A stretch of 64,000 nucleotides of DNA from Segetibacter aerophilus (GTDB taxonomy: Bacteria > Bacteroidota > Bacteroidia > Chitinophagales > Chitinophagaceae): the NCBI RefSeq assembly GCF_007991655.1, contig NZ_BJYT01000013.1, forward strand, positions 102,359-166,358, written 5' to 3'. Below are positions 24,950-33,306 of this stretch, in pieces; position 1 is the first letter of the stretch; each line of letters opens with the position of its first letter. Below the pieces are notes generated by a model, which saw only the letters and a list, made by a program, of their open reading frames with translations, did no database searches and was not told the DNA's origin. A program made the translations under genes and the position numbers.

Positions 24950-25160
24950 TTTGAGAGAGTCTTAATGCCGGATTCCAAAAAAGAAAATAACCGGGTCGTG
25001 ATGCCGACTAGATACCTATTAATGCTTTGCCACATAACACAACGTACTCATATCCCTGCCGTTATACTTTTTGGCTCTGAGCAAAATTGGTTATAAAAAC
25101 AGCAAAAGCTTGTGTAGCTAAGAAATATGAGCGGTCAAAAAAAGCCCCGTATAGCAAACT

Positions 25161-25346
25161 CTATCTTGCCTCGCTCATTCCGGTTGTGTCGGCGTTCATT
25201 TTATTACTTATTGAACTGTCTATAACTACACCTTTTGAAAAAGAAGTGTCGACTGTTGTAGAATCTGCACTTCGACTGTTAGCCGAGTTATCGTTTCCAC
25301 AAGAAACAATTGCAGCAAGCGGAAGTAATAGTAAGAGCTTTTTCAT
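25161..25346 (-). CDS. Small Ser/Asp-rich lipoprotein (tandem family, member 1)
   Basis: 61 residues: lipoprotein signal MKKLLLLLPLAAIVSC with lipobox Cys16, then a short hydrophilic tail rich in Ser, Asp, Thr and Asn. It is the most diverged of three tandem mini-lipoproteins. No known domain. The mature part is too short for an enzyme and may be an envelope-anchored disordered peptide. Confidence 0.65.
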   Translation of the reverse strand: MKKLLLLLPLAAIVSCGNDNSANSRSADSTTVDTSFSKGVVIDSSISNKMNADTTGMSEAR

Positions 25347-25400
25347 ATGCTTTTTTTAAAAGGTTAAAAACTCGGCCATGGAACTATGCAAAAAAAATAA

Positions 25401-25424
25401 GCCATCCCTAAGAATAGGGACGGC
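25401..25424 (-). terminator. Terminator after mini-lipoprotein member 2
   Basis: GCCATCCCTA / TAGGGACGGC (one G-U pair) with a 4-nt loop, followed on the minus strand by TTATTTTTTTTG. The preceding 17 nt, AACGATTGCTTGCCATA read on +, recur before the next terminator at 25815, showing that the 3' region was duplicated with the gene. Confidence 0.65.
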
Positions 25425-25516
25425 CTCTAACGATTGCTTGCCATATGAAAATCTTAACTACTTCTGCTTTGCAAGCTTTTACTACTTTTAACATAAGAGC
25501 AGAAGCATAAATTATT

Positions 25517-25705
25517 TTAGTGAGGAGTGCTCATACTTGTTGTGTCCGTAGACATTGCACCTGTGCCGGTAGTATCAGTACTCATTGTTCCTGTTGATGA
25601 AGATGCATCAGTAGATACAGTAGTTGAATCAGAAGTTGAAGTTGAATCTCCACCACCACATGCTGCAAATGCGCCTAAAAGGAATACGAAAAGTAACTTT
25701 TTCAT
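25517..25705 (-). CDS. Small Ser/Thr/Asp-rich lipoprotein (tandem family, member 2)
   Basis: 62 residues with signal MKKLLFVFLLGAFAAC (lipobox Cys16), then Gly-Gly-Asp and repeats of the form STDTTGTG and SMSTDTT. It is nearly identical to member 3 (25935-26117) over the whole length, including the signal, so the pair is a recent duplication. Mature part about 46 residues, lacking hydrophobic residues and presumably disordered. Function unknown. Confidence 0.7.
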   Translation of the reverse strand: MKKLLFVFLLGAFAACGGGDSTSTSDSTTVSTDASSSTGTMSTDTTGTGAMSTDTTSMSTPH

Positions 25706-25814
25706 TGTTTCTTGGTTTAATGTTAACGTTTAATTTAAGTGTTAATACAAGGGCCAAGGAAAAGTAACCCAAGTCATTTAATTTTTTTTTAATAAATCTT
25801 AAGAAAAAAATAAA

Positions 25815-25838
25815 GCCATTCCCACGAATGGAAATGGC
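25815..25838 (-). terminator. Terminator after mini-lipoprotein member 3
   Basis: GCCATTCCCA / TGGAAATGGC (one mismatch) with loop CGAA, followed on the minus strand by TTTATTTTTTTC. Paralogous to the hairpin at 25401-25424. Confidence 0.6.
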
Positions 25839-25934
25839 CTTTAACGATTGCTTGCCATAAAATTCTTAGTCAACTACCTATAATGCAAGCGCCGATGTAA
25901 TAAATAGATTGGCAGTTGATTTATCTAAATCGAA

Positions 25935-26117
25935 TTAGTGAGCGATAGTTGTAGTATCTGTGCTCATTGCACCAGTTCCAGTAGTATCAGTACTCATTGT
26001 TCCTGTAGATGTAGATGCATCAGTAGATACAGTTGTAGAATCAGAAGTTGTTGTTGAATCTCCACTACCACATGCTGCGAAAGCACCTAAAACGAATACG
26101 AATAATAGTTTTTTCAT
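25935..26117 (-). CDS. Small Ser/Thr/Asp-rich lipoprotein (tandem family, member 3)
   Basis: 60 residues, MKKLLFVFVLGAFAACGSGD then the same Ser/Thr/Asp repeats as member 2, ending STDTTTIAH. Lipobox Cys16 predicts an outer-membrane or periplasmic lipid anchor. Genes and their terminator-bearing 3' regions are arrayed head-to-tail. Function unknown. Confidence 0.7.
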   Translation of the reverse strand: MKKLLFVFVLGAFAACGSGDSTTTSDSTTVSTDASTSTGTMSTDTTGTGAMSTDTTTIAH

Positions 26118-26452
26118 TTTTCTTTGTTTTGTTTGTTTGTTTATAATTGAAGGTTAATACAATCATACGAGAAAGGTAACCCGGCTGTCAAAAAGAATTT
26201 TTTGATTTAAAGCAATAAAAAAAACTTCAGCAAAAATGCGGTCTGATTTATTGTAACGCCATCAACGATTACTTTACTTTCTGTTGAAGTATTAGTGCTT
26301 CAATCAATAATAAAATCACGCATAAACTACCACTAACTAGTTTTCCATTTTCCAGGAATTCATAGATTTTTTGTTAATAAATTTTCGAGTCAAACCATAT
26401 TGTTTAGAAGGTAAGCTTGAACAAGCAGTATTTTTGAAATCGATAAAAATCC
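26118..26452. other. Divergent intergenic region
   Basis: A 335-bp AT-rich spacer between the mini-lipoproteins and the sigma factor gene. It contains a decayed copy of the conserved lipoprotein 3' sequence (about 26252-26270, GCCATCAACGATTACTT). No ORF or clear promoter was recognised. Confidence 0.45.
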
Positions 26453-27061
26453 GTGGGTTACTTTAGCAATAAAGCGGTATTAAATAAAACATCTGTGAAA
26501 GCCGAAATCAACGAACAGGTATTACTTAAGGGACTGGCTAAAAGTGATGCAAAGGCTATTGAGACTATATATAAGAATAATTTTAGCATGGTGCAGTCGT
26601 TTGTTTTAAATAACAATGGAACTTACGACGACGCTAGAGATATTTTTCAGGAGGCAATGATTGTGTTATATGAAAATGCAAAAACAGACTCATTTGTCTT
26701 AACCTGCCAGATAAAAACTTATGTGTACAGTATATGTAGAAGGCTTTGGCTAAAGCGGTTGCAACATCTTAACAGGTATACTAGTCCTGCTGAAAGTCTT
26801 GAAGAAACTGTTGCCGTTGAAGAAGATCTCGAATACCAGGAAAAACTGAATGCAGATTTTGCAATCATGGAACGAGCGCTGGGAAGCCTGGGAGAACCTT
26901 GCAGAAGTTTACTTGAAGCCTACTACCTGCAGAAGAAAGATATGACGGACATCGCCACAAGTTTTGGATATACCAACGCCGATAATGCAAAGAACCAGAA
27001 GTATAAGTGTCTGCTAAGATTGAAAAAACTATTTTTTTCGCAATATAACATAGGAGAATAA
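26453..27061 (+). CDS. ECF-type RNA polymerase sigma factor
   Basis: 202 residues. Region 2: LLKGLAKSDAKAIETIYKNNFSMVQSFVLNN...DARDIFQEAMIVLYENA. A linker and region 4 follow: LGEPCRSLLEAYYLQKKDMTDIATSFGYTNADNAKNQKYKCLLRLKK. It directs RNA polymerase to a specific, unknown promoter set. The start is GTG at 26453; another GTG at 26495 (residue 15) is possible and would still include region 2. Its stop TAA is followed within 3 nt by the start of the protease-fusion gene, so the two are one transcription unit and probably a sigma/regulator pair. Confidence 0.9.
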   Translation: MGYFSNKAVLNKTSVKAEINEQVLLKGLAKSDAKAIETIYKNNFSMVQSFVLNNNGTYDDARDIFQEAMIVLYENAKTDSFVLTCQIKTYVYSICRRLWLKRLQHLNRYTSPAESLEETVAVEEDLEYQEKLNADFAIMERALGSLGEPCRSLLEAYYLQKKDMTDIATSFGYTNADNAKNQKYKCLLRLKKLFFSQYNIGE

Positions 27062-27064
27062 GTG

Positions 27065-28168
27065 ATGGATGACATTTTACTATTAGACACTACTGAACGA
27101 TACCTGAAAGGTGAGCTTAGTGCTGCCGAAAAGGCTGACTTTGAACAGTTGCGTCGAACCACGCCCGAGGTAGACCAAATGGTGGTCGAGCATAACATGT
27201 TCCTACACCAGATAACGGCTTTCGGGGAAAACCGTGAATACAAACACCAGCTTTATGAAGTTCATGAACGTCTTGAAGAGACGGGAGAAATTTCTAATGG
27301 TGTAGTTACCGGTGAAGGAAAAGTTGTTCAATTATGGAAGCGGTATAAAAAGGTTACAAGCATTGCTGCGACTATTGCAAGCGTTACAGCTTTGGTAATC
27401 AGCGCACTGGTTAGTTATTTTTCTCCTACAAACAAAGGTGAGATTGTACAGCTTAACCGTAAGATTAACCAGGTGATGCATAGCTACAATGTGCAGAGCA
27501 AGCAGTTGAATGAGCTGAAGTCAAAGGTGCCAATGTATGAGAAAGCGCTGAATGGTGGTACAAGCTTTCTTATAGATGGCAGCGGATTTCTTATTACTAA
27601 CGCTCATGTCGTGAAAGGTTCATCAACGATCCTTGTTCAAAATAATAAGGGACAGGAGTTTAAAGCCGTGATTGCTCATATTGACAACATGAAAGATCTT
27701 GCCATCCTAAAGATTGACGATGAAGATTTCAAATCCTTTCCAAGCCTGCCCTATAGAATTCGTAGAGGCACAACTGACCTAGGTGAACCAATTTATACTC
27801 TTGGGTTTCCAAAAGACGAGATTGTGTATAATGAAGGTTACATGAGTGCCAAAACAGGTTACAATGGAGACACCATGAGTTACCAGATCGCGGTGAGCGC
27901 AAATCCTGGCAATAGTGGCGGTCCGGTCTTTAATAGAAATGGTGAAGTGATTGGTATCCTAAGTACGTCTCAACCTACTGCGCAAGGAGTTGTTTTTGCA
28001 ATTAAATCTAGAAACGTTTACCAGGCTATTGACTCTCTTAAGAAGGAAGATACCAGCTATCAAAATTTGAAGGCATCTTCAGTTTCAAGTTTAAAGGGAT
28101 TAGACAGAGTTCAACAAATAAAGCAAATACAAGATTGTGTTTTCATGGTAAAAAGTTTTACCAAGTAA
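27065..28168 (+). CDS. Membrane protein fusing an anti-sigma-like N-terminus to a trypsin-like protease
   Basis: About 367 residues, numbered here from the GTG one codon upstream. Residues 1-75 resemble the cytosolic start of anti-sigma regulators (TERYLKGELSAAEKADFEQL then PEVDQMV). One transmembrane helix follows at 100-120 and a short coiled coil at 127-160. A chymotrypsin-fold domain has the HtrA-type triad: His182 (TNAHVV), Asp212 (KDLAILK), Ser285 (GNSGGPV). There is no PDZ domain. The protease would be periplasmic. Placement 3 nt after the sigma gene suggests that it holds the sigma factor and links it to an envelope signal. The anti-sigma role is inferred from context and a loose sequence pattern. 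Confidence 0.85.
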   Translation: MDDILLLDTTERYLKGELSAAEKADFEQLRRTTPEVDQMVVEHNMFLHQITAFGENREYKHQLYEVHERLEETGEISNGVVTGEGKVVQLWKRYKKVTSIAATIASVTALVISALVSYFSPTNKGEIVQLNRKINQVMHSYNVQSKQLNELKSKVPMYEKALNGGTSFLIDGSGFLITNAHVVKGSSTILVQNNKGQEFKAVIAHIDNMKDLAILKIDDEDFKSFPSLPYRIRRGTTDLGEPIYTLGFPKDEIVYNEGYMSAKTGYNGDTMSYQIAVSANPGNSGGPVFNRNGEVIGILSTSQPTAQGVVFAIKSRNVYQAIDSLKKEDTSYQNLKASSVSSLKGLDRVQQIKQIQDCVFMVKSFTK

Positions 28169-28186
28169 ATCTGATTTGACAGCAAT

Positions 28187-28220
28187 AAAAAATCCTGCTA
28201 AGTTCTTAGCAGGATTTTTT
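28187..28220. terminator. Strong bidirectional terminator
   Basis: A 16-bp perfect stem AAAAAATCCTGCTAAG / CTTAGCAGGATTTTTT, 18 bp past the protease-fusion stop. It serves the + transcript and may serve the convergent nucleotidyltransferase. Confidence 0.85.
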
Positions 28221-28265
28221 ATTAGAAGAAATTTGTTTGTACTAAGCTTTATAAAATAAATTAGG

Positions 28266-28289
28266 CATTGTTGCGTCGCGCACTTTTAC
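28266..28289 (-). repeat. Dispersed intergenic repeat, copy 8
   Basis: Minus-strand GTAAAAGTGCGCGACGCAAC followed by AATG, between two convergent gene ends. Confidence 0.7.
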
Positions 28290-28321
28290 TCCTGTAGTTT
28301 ACTCAGCATTTACAACTAGTA

Positions 28322-29227
28322 TTATTGCGCCATTAAGTTATTCGGATATTCTCCGGACTGCACTAACGTGTCAATACTTTTTTGAACGCCGGGAGCATCT
28401 TCTTTATAAGTAACACCGAACCACTGTGCATCAGTTGGTATAACCTTAATAACACCTAAACCCGATTTAATATAATTATCACCAACCAGGGGAATAAAGA
28501 ATTCCGCTTTAGGCTTGTTTATATTTTCAGCTAAAAACTCCTGGAACTGCTTTTCGATAATCGGAAATATAGCCGGAGAAAAGCCAAAGAAGTTCATGCT
28601 TACTAAGCTGTCTTCGCTTACTTCATGTAAACCTGTTTCATCTTCGTAAGTAATTTTTCCCTGTTCGTTCCGGTAAATGCTCGTACGCTCATTAATTGAA
28701 ATCAGGTTGTTGTTTTCATCTGCCTCACAAACTCCGCGGCTAACACTTCCATTTTCGCTAAGTGTCTTCTTCAGTTGGTAGCCGATAATACATTGGGCTT
28801 TTTCACTAACGTCGGTAGTTAAGAAATCATAGGCTTTTTGAAAAGCGTCTCTTCCGTAAAAATCATCTGCATTGATCACTGCAAAAGGCTCTTTGACTGT
28901 TTCTTTGCAACACAAAACTGCGTGCGCCGTTCCCCAAGGTTTTGTTCTCTCTGTAGGAACCTGCTGGTTGCCTAAAAAAGATTGTAAGCTTTGAAAAACA
29001 TAATCTGTCTCGATTTTTCCTTTGAGCTTTGGTTCGAATATACTTTTAAAGTTTTCTGCAAAGTCTTCCCTGATAATAAAAACCACTTTCTTAAACCCTG
29101 CCCTGATAGCATCATAAATAGAATAATCCATAATGGTTTCCCCTGAAGGACCAAAAGATTGGATTTGTTTCATACTTCCATATCGGCTTGCCATACCTGC
29201 CGCTAAAATCACTAGTGTTGGTTGCAT
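28322..29227 (-). CDS. Nucleotidyltransferase (sugar-1-phosphate type)
   Basis: 301 residues with the NTP_transferase fold used by UTP/dTTP/GTP sugar-1-phosphate nucleotidyltransferases. The signature LVILAAGMASRYGSMKQ (Gly-rich loop with the catalytic Arg) is at residues 5-21. WGTAHAVLCCKE and VINADDFYGRDAF carry the metal-binding Asp. The sugar specificity cannot be read. The family closest in layout is often annotated as a UTP-glucose-1-phosphate uridylyltransferase-like protein, but here it lacks a neighbouring glycan gene. Monocistronic, divergent from the PLP enzyme gene. Confidence 0.85.
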   Translation of the reverse strand: MQPTLVILAAGMASRYGSMKQIQSFGPSGETIMDYSIYDAIRAGFKKVVFIIREDFAENFKSIFEPKLKGKIETDYVFQSLQSFLGNQQVPTERTKPWGTAHAVLCCKETVKEPFAVINADDFYGRDAFQKAYDFLTTDVSEKAQCIIGYQLKKTLSENGSVSRGVCEADENNNLISINERTSIYRNEQGKITYEDETGLHEVSEDSLVSMNFFGFSPAIFPIIEKQFQEFLAENINKPKAEFFIPLVGDNYIKSGLGVIKVIPTDAQWFGVTYKEDAPGVQKSIDTLVQSGEYPNNLMAQ

Positions 29228-29267
29228 ATTGAATTTTTAAACTTTGCGAAACTAATTTATACTGCTC

Positions 29268-30200
29268 ATGCAGCAAATAATTTTGTTGACTTTTGCAAAA
29301 ACGATACCAGTGGATCTAAGTTCAATTGATGTTCAGCGTATAGAAGCAGAATGGCTTATAGATAACGATGTTTCACTGGATGTTGTAAGGCTCGACAAAA
29401 TGGATGCAGTCGTAAGCGGAAACAAATGGTTCAAGCTTAAATATTATTTATTAGAAGCACAAAAGCAGCAAAAGACTGTTATAGCAACTTTTGGTGGCGC
29501 ATGGTCAAATCATATTATCGCGACAGCTTTCGCTGCAAAGCAAGCCGGGTTAAAAAGCGTGGGAATCATTCGGGGCGAAAAACCAGGCGTTCTATCCTAC
29601 ACGCTTATTAAGGCAATAGAATTTGATATGGAACTGCATTATGTCAGCAGAGATCAGTATCAAAGAAAACAAGAGATAGTAACCTCCTTTTTAAATGAGA
29701 ATTGGTTCTGGGTAGATGAAGGAGGCTATGGAAAGACAGGAGCAAAAGGTGCCTCTGAAATTTTAAAAACAGTAAGGGTATCCGCATATACTCATATCGT
29801 TGCCGCTGTTGGAACGGGAACAATGTTGGCCGGACTAGTTATGGGAAGTACAAAAAATGAATCAATAATCGGCATAAGCTCGATGAAGGGCAATTATAGT
29901 ATCGAGGAAAAGATAAGGGATTTGCTGGAACAGGAAAATGGCGAAGCTTTGTTTGAAATTAAACATGATTATCATTTCGGTGGTTACGGAAAACATCCCG
30001 AGGAATTGATTGCTTATATTAATGACGTTTATTATAAACATAGCCTGCCGCTTGACATTGTTTACACAGGTAAAACTTTTTACGCCATCGAGGACCTGGT
30101 GAAGAAAAAATACTTTGAAGCAGGAAGCAAAGTACTGATGATTCATAGTGGAGGTCTGCAGGGAAACGAGAGTTTAGGGGCAAAAGTCTTAGCATTTTAA
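29268..30200 (+). CDS. ACC deaminase / D-cysteine desulfhydrase family PLP enzyme
   Basis: 310 residues, fold type II (tryptophan synthase beta-like). The PLP lysine is in SGNKWFKLKYYLLEA (about 50-60), followed by TFGGAWSNHIIATAFAAKQAG and, toward the C-terminus, AVGTGTMLAGL and MIHSGGLQG. The family includes D-cysteine desulfhydrase and 1-aminocyclopropane-1-carboxylate deaminase. Sequence alone favours a desulfhydrase or a D-amino-acid lyase, but the substrate is unknown. Confidence 0.85.
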   Translation: MQQIILLTFAKTIPVDLSSIDVQRIEAEWLIDNDVSLDVVRLDKMDAVVSGNKWFKLKYYLLEAQKQQKTVIATFGGAWSNHIIATAFAAKQAGLKSVGIIRGEKPGVLSYTLIKAIEFDMELHYVSRDQYQRKQEIVTSFLNENWFWVDEGGYGKTGAKGASEILKTVRVSAYTHIVAAVGTGTMLAGLVMGSTKNESIIGISSMKGNYSIEEKIRDLLEQENGEALFEIKHDYHFGGYGKHPEELIAYINDVYYKHSLPLDIVYTGKTFYAIEDLVKKKYFEAGSKVLMIHSGGLQGNESLGAKVLAF

Positions 30201-30215
30201 TTATTCTTCACCCAT

Positions 30216-30223
30216 TATCTTTG
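30216..30223 (+). promoter_or_regulatory. Candidate -7 box close to a start codon
   Basis: TATCTTTG matches TAnnTTTG exactly, with TTTT 17 nt upstream as a poor -33. It ends 9 nt before the TTG start at 30233 (21 nt before the alternative TTG at 30245). Confidence 0.5.
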
Positions 30224-30232
30224 CCGCAATAA

Positions 30233-31093
30233 TTGAAAAAGAAGTTGAAAAAATTCATTAGCCTGGTACTTGTCATGTTTATAGCAAGCAGGTTATTTAG
30301 CCAGGATACATTACCAAAATTTACAATTACCGAAAGAGGCGATAAGGTAACGGTGAGTTGGACAAATCCGTATCAACGTATGGTGCAGTTAAACATTCAA
30401 AGGTCTTATGACAGCTTGAAGAACTTCTCCACCGTGTATTCTGCAACCTCGCCCCAGCTTCCGCAAAATGGTTTCACAGATCCAAGGCCGGCGACTAATC
30501 GTACTTTCTATCGTATTTTTTATGTGCTCGAAGGAGGCTCCTACTTTTTTTCGAGATCGAAGCGAGCTTTTGGATCGGCACCAGTAGCGGCTGCGCCTGT
30601 TGACAATTCAAGAGATGTTGCCAATGCAAGAGATTTGACAAACGGTGCTTTTAATAATCCCATCGCTGGTGATAAAAGAATGGTGGCAATAAAAATAAAG
30701 GATTCGATTTTCAGGAAGCTGCCAGTGACTGCGTTCAGAAGTTTCAGGGACAGTATTCTCCGTCAAACGAAGGATACGATCTATTCAATTAATGACACTT
30801 CGATAGGGCTCAGCCCTTTTGTGGTGGTTGAGATTTACAAGACGTCGTCGTATGTCTTCATTAGTAAAGACGGCTACATAAATGTATCCGTCCCGCAGGT
30901 GAACGACAAGAAATATCATGTGAAGTTTTTCGAAGAAAATGGGACTGCGCTTTTTGAAATCCATATGGTAAAAGAATCTCCCTTAATTCTTGATAAATCG
31001 AATTTCATCCACTCAGGATGGTTTTTATTTGAACTGTACGAGGACAATAAATTAAAAGAGAAAAACCGGTTGTTTGTACCGAAAGAATTTTAG
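30233..31093 (+). CDS. Exported protein of unknown function, FN3-like N-terminus
   Basis: 286 residues with a Sec signal peptide (KKFISLVLVMFIASRLFSQ). The first about 90 mature residues have a fibronectin-III-like pattern (KVTVSWTNPYQRMVQLNIQRS...FYRIFYVLEGG). The rest is a beta-rich region ending in a PLILDKSNFIHSGWFLFELYEDNKLKEKN segment. It starts with TTG, with a second TTG four codons on. I do not recognise the family. It is most likely envelope-associated. Confidence 0.7.
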   Translation: MKKKLKKFISLVLVMFIASRLFSQDTLPKFTITERGDKVTVSWTNPYQRMVQLNIQRSYDSLKNFSTVYSATSPQLPQNGFTDPRPATNRTFYRIFYVLEGGSYFFSRSKRAFGSAPVAAAPVDNSRDVANARDLTNGAFNNPIAGDKRMVAIKIKDSIFRKLPVTAFRSFRDSILRQTKDTIYSINDTSIGLSPFVVVEIYKTSSYVFISKDGYINVSVPQVNDKKYHVKFFEENGTALFEIHMVKESPLILDKSNFIHSGWFLFELYEDNKLKEKNRLFVPKEF

Positions 31094-31180
31094 AAATTCT
31101 CACATTAGTCCACTTAAGCTTTAAACCTTTCAAGCACGTTTTTTTTAAGAGAGAATAATTTGGTTGACGTGAGAGACAGC

Positions 31181-31933
31181 TCACAAAGCAAGAGACTCGG
31201 ATGCAGCAGGTTGTATCTCGACATCAAAAATTTTTTCGAAATTAGTTTTCACTTTCTCTTTCACTTCTTCCATAGGCAACTCGTAGCCCAGTTCTTTTTG
31301 CAGTGAGGTCACCTGCTTATTTTGAATGCCGCAGGGAACGATATAATTAAAATAGTCTAAATCAGTATTTATATTAAATGCAAAACCATGCATCGTAATC
31401 CAGCGGCTGCAACGGATGCCCATTGCACAAATTTTTCTTTCTCTGCCCCCAATGTCAGGGTCTAGCCATACACCGGTTTCGCCTTTGCTTCTTTCGCCTT
31501 TTAAACCGTATTCAGCTATTGTAAGAATGATTACTTCTTCAAGACTTCTTAAATACCACCCGAGGTCTGTTTTGAATTTTTCAAGATCCATAATTGGGTA
31601 TCCTACCAGCTGGCCCGGGCCATGGAAGGTTATATCGCCTCCCCTGTTTATTTTAAAAAAATCGATGCCTTTATTCTGCCTGTCTTCTTCGCTAATTAAA
31701 ACGTTAGCAATGTCACCGCTTTTGCCAAGAGTATAGACAGGGCTATGTTCTACGAAAAGAAGATGGTTTGTTGTTGAGCGAGTTGTTGAATGTGAAGTTT
31801 CCTGATGACCTGGTAAGCCTCGTGCCGCAGCTTTTATCGATGAGTTTTGCTGTAAATATTGCTCCTGCAAATCCCATGTTTCTTTGTACGGTTGATCTTT
31901 GCCCAGATCTGTGAATAAAACAAGTTGTTTCAT
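31181..31933 (-). CDS. lipB: Octanoyl-[acyl-carrier-protein] protein transferase
   Basis: Transfers octanoyl from ACP to lipoyl domains, the first step of de novo lipoate synthesis. Visible are [65 protein letters not shown] and the C-terminal IVPCGI with the catalytic Cys. The Lys of the C/K dyad lies in the RKICAMGI segment. It has a short insert of about 15 residues ([19 protein letters not shown], about 38-57) before the core. No lipA is adjacent. Confidence 0.92.
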   Translation of the reverse strand: MKQLVLFTDLGKDQPYKETWDLQEQYLQQNSSIKAAARGLPGHQETSHSTTRSTTNHLLFVEHSPVYTLGKSGDIANVLISEEDRQNKGIDFFKINRGGDITFHGPGQLVGYPIMDLEKFKTDLGWYLRSLEEVIILTIAEYGLKGERSKGETGVWLDPDIGGRERKICAMGIRCSRWITMHGFAFNINTDLDYFNYIVPCGIQNKQVTSLQKELGYELPMEEVKEKVKTNFEKIFDVEIQPAASESLAL

Positions 31934-31940
31934 GAACAGG

Positions 31941-31948
31941 CAAAGTTA
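31941..31948 (-). promoter_or_regulatory. Candidate -7 box of lipB
   Basis: TAACTTTG on the minus strand, ending 7 nt before the ATG at 31933. It implies a transcript with almost no leader. Confidence 0.5.
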
Positions 31949-32060
31949 TAGCATACATAGCAGTTGCAGAATTACAACGGACTGAAGGTTTCCAAGGATT
32001 TGTGTTTTACCCTTCAAAAAGCTCCAAACCTTGAAGGCTAGAGATGAATAAAGATTTGCG

Positions 32061-32084
32061 GTACAAGGGTGTGCCACAACGATG
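32061..32084 (+). repeat. Dispersed intergenic repeat, copy 9
   Basis: GTACAAGGGTGTGCCACAAC followed by GATG, in the divergent lipB/rluD spacer. Confidence 0.7.
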
Positions 32085-32221
32085 TCGCCATGAAAAGTGC
32101 TGTTGGAGACCTGATCATGTTCTTAAAAGATTTCTAATTTGTTAACTGAGTAAAACCAATCACAATAATCGATAGTGATTTGAGTTATGAGTTTGAAAAA
32201 CTTTTCGTTATTGGCCCGCCT

Positions 32222-32229
32222 TACCTTTG
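32222..32229 (+). promoter_or_regulatory. Candidate -7 box of the rluD-like gene
   Basis: TACCTTTG ends 6 nt before the ATG at 32236. It overlaps the earlier in-frame TTG at 32227, which rules that codon out as the start. Confidence 0.5.
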
Positions 32230-32235
32230 CTGACT

Positions 32236-33282
32236 ATGAACCAGGAAAATGAATTGTTGCCAGAAGAAAGCGGCGAAGAACTGTATGAGACGAGGGTTAT
32301 AAAAACAGACAAAGGCCAGGAACCGATTAGAATTGATAAGTTTCTAATGAATAGAATTGAGGGGGCGACGAGAAATAAAATACAACAAGCACTTGAAGCA
32401 GGCCTAATAACGGTGAACGGGCAACAGGTGAAGTCGAATCATAAGGTGAAGGCTTTTGAGGAGATTATTATTTATTCTACCGATCATCCTGAGTCGACAG
32501 ATGTCGTTCCGGAGCCAATGGATATAAACATTGTGTATGAGGATGACGCGGTAATGATTATAAATAAACCTGCCGGAATGGTAGTACATCCTGGCAGCGG
32601 AAACTACAGCGGTACGTTGCTGAACGGAATAGCTTATTACCTGAAACAACAAAACCCGGAAGTGGATGAGAACTCGCTTCCAAGGTATGGCCTTGTCCAC
32701 AGAATTGATAAGAATACAAGTGGATTATTGTTGATGGCTAAAACTGCACAGGCCGCGGCTCACCTGGCAAAACAATTTTTTCACCATACTATCCAGCGGA
32801 AATATATAGCGCTCGTGTGGGGTGACTTTGAGGAAGAAGAAGGAACGGTTGTAGCACATGTCGGGCGAAACCAGCGCTTTAGAAAACTTTTTGATGCTTA
32901 CCCGGAAGGTGAACATGGCAAAGAGGCGATCACACATTACAAGGTTTTAGAACGATTTAATTATGTAACCAAAATAGAATGCAAGCTTGAGACTGGCCGC
33001 ACGCACCAGATAAGAGTACACATGAAACACATCGGTCATACTTTGTTTGCTGACAGCACCTACGGCGGCGATAAAATTCTGAAAGGAACTATTTTTTCGA
33101 AGTATAAACAGTTCGTCGAAAATTGTTTTGAAATTTGTCACCGGCAGGCGCTTCATGCGTTTACGCTTGGCTTTAAACACCCGGTAACAAACGAGGATAT
33201 GTTTTTTGAATCTCCTCTCGCTGATGATATTGAACAAGTCATTGAAAAATGGCGGAAATATGTAAAAGGGCGCAGCGAATAA
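32236..33282 (+). CDS. rluD: RluA-family 23S rRNA pseudouridine synthase
   Basis: Isomerises uridines of 23S rRNA, RluD-like by layout. An N-terminal S4 RNA-binding domain (about 35-85: IRIDKFLMNRIEGATRNKIQQALEAGLITVNGQ) is followed by the synthase core: INKPAGMVVHPG, GLVHRIDKNTSGLLLMAKTA with the catalytic Asp in HRIDKNTSG, and ETGRTHQIRVHMKHIGH. It has about 348 residues from ATG 32236, chosen because the upstream TTG lies inside the -7 box. The exact target uridines cannot be read. The adhesin gene follows after 24 bp. Confidence 0.92.
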   Translation: MNQENELLPEESGEELYETRVIKTDKGQEPIRIDKFLMNRIEGATRNKIQQALEAGLITVNGQQVKSNHKVKAFEEIIIYSTDHPESTDVVPEPMDINIVYEDDAVMIINKPAGMVVHPGSGNYSGTLLNGIAYYLKQQNPEVDENSLPRYGLVHRIDKNTSGLLLMAKTAQAAAHLAKQFFHHTIQRKYIALVWGDFEEEEGTVVAHVGRNQRFRKLFDAYPEGEHGKEAITHYKVLERFNYVTKIECKLETGRTHQIRVHMKHIGHTLFADSTYGGDKILKGTIFSKYKQFVENCFEICHRQALHAFTLGFKHPVTNEDMFFESPLADDIEQVIEKWRKYVKGRSE

Positions 33283-33306
33283 ATAGATTGCCCCCTTGTC
33301 TCTAAA

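Noticed and set aside
25527..25733. Plus-strand ORFs opposite the mini-lipoproteins (also 25960-26157)
   Set aside because: Antisense of Ser/Thr/Asp repeats; no start context, while the minus strand has lipobox signals.
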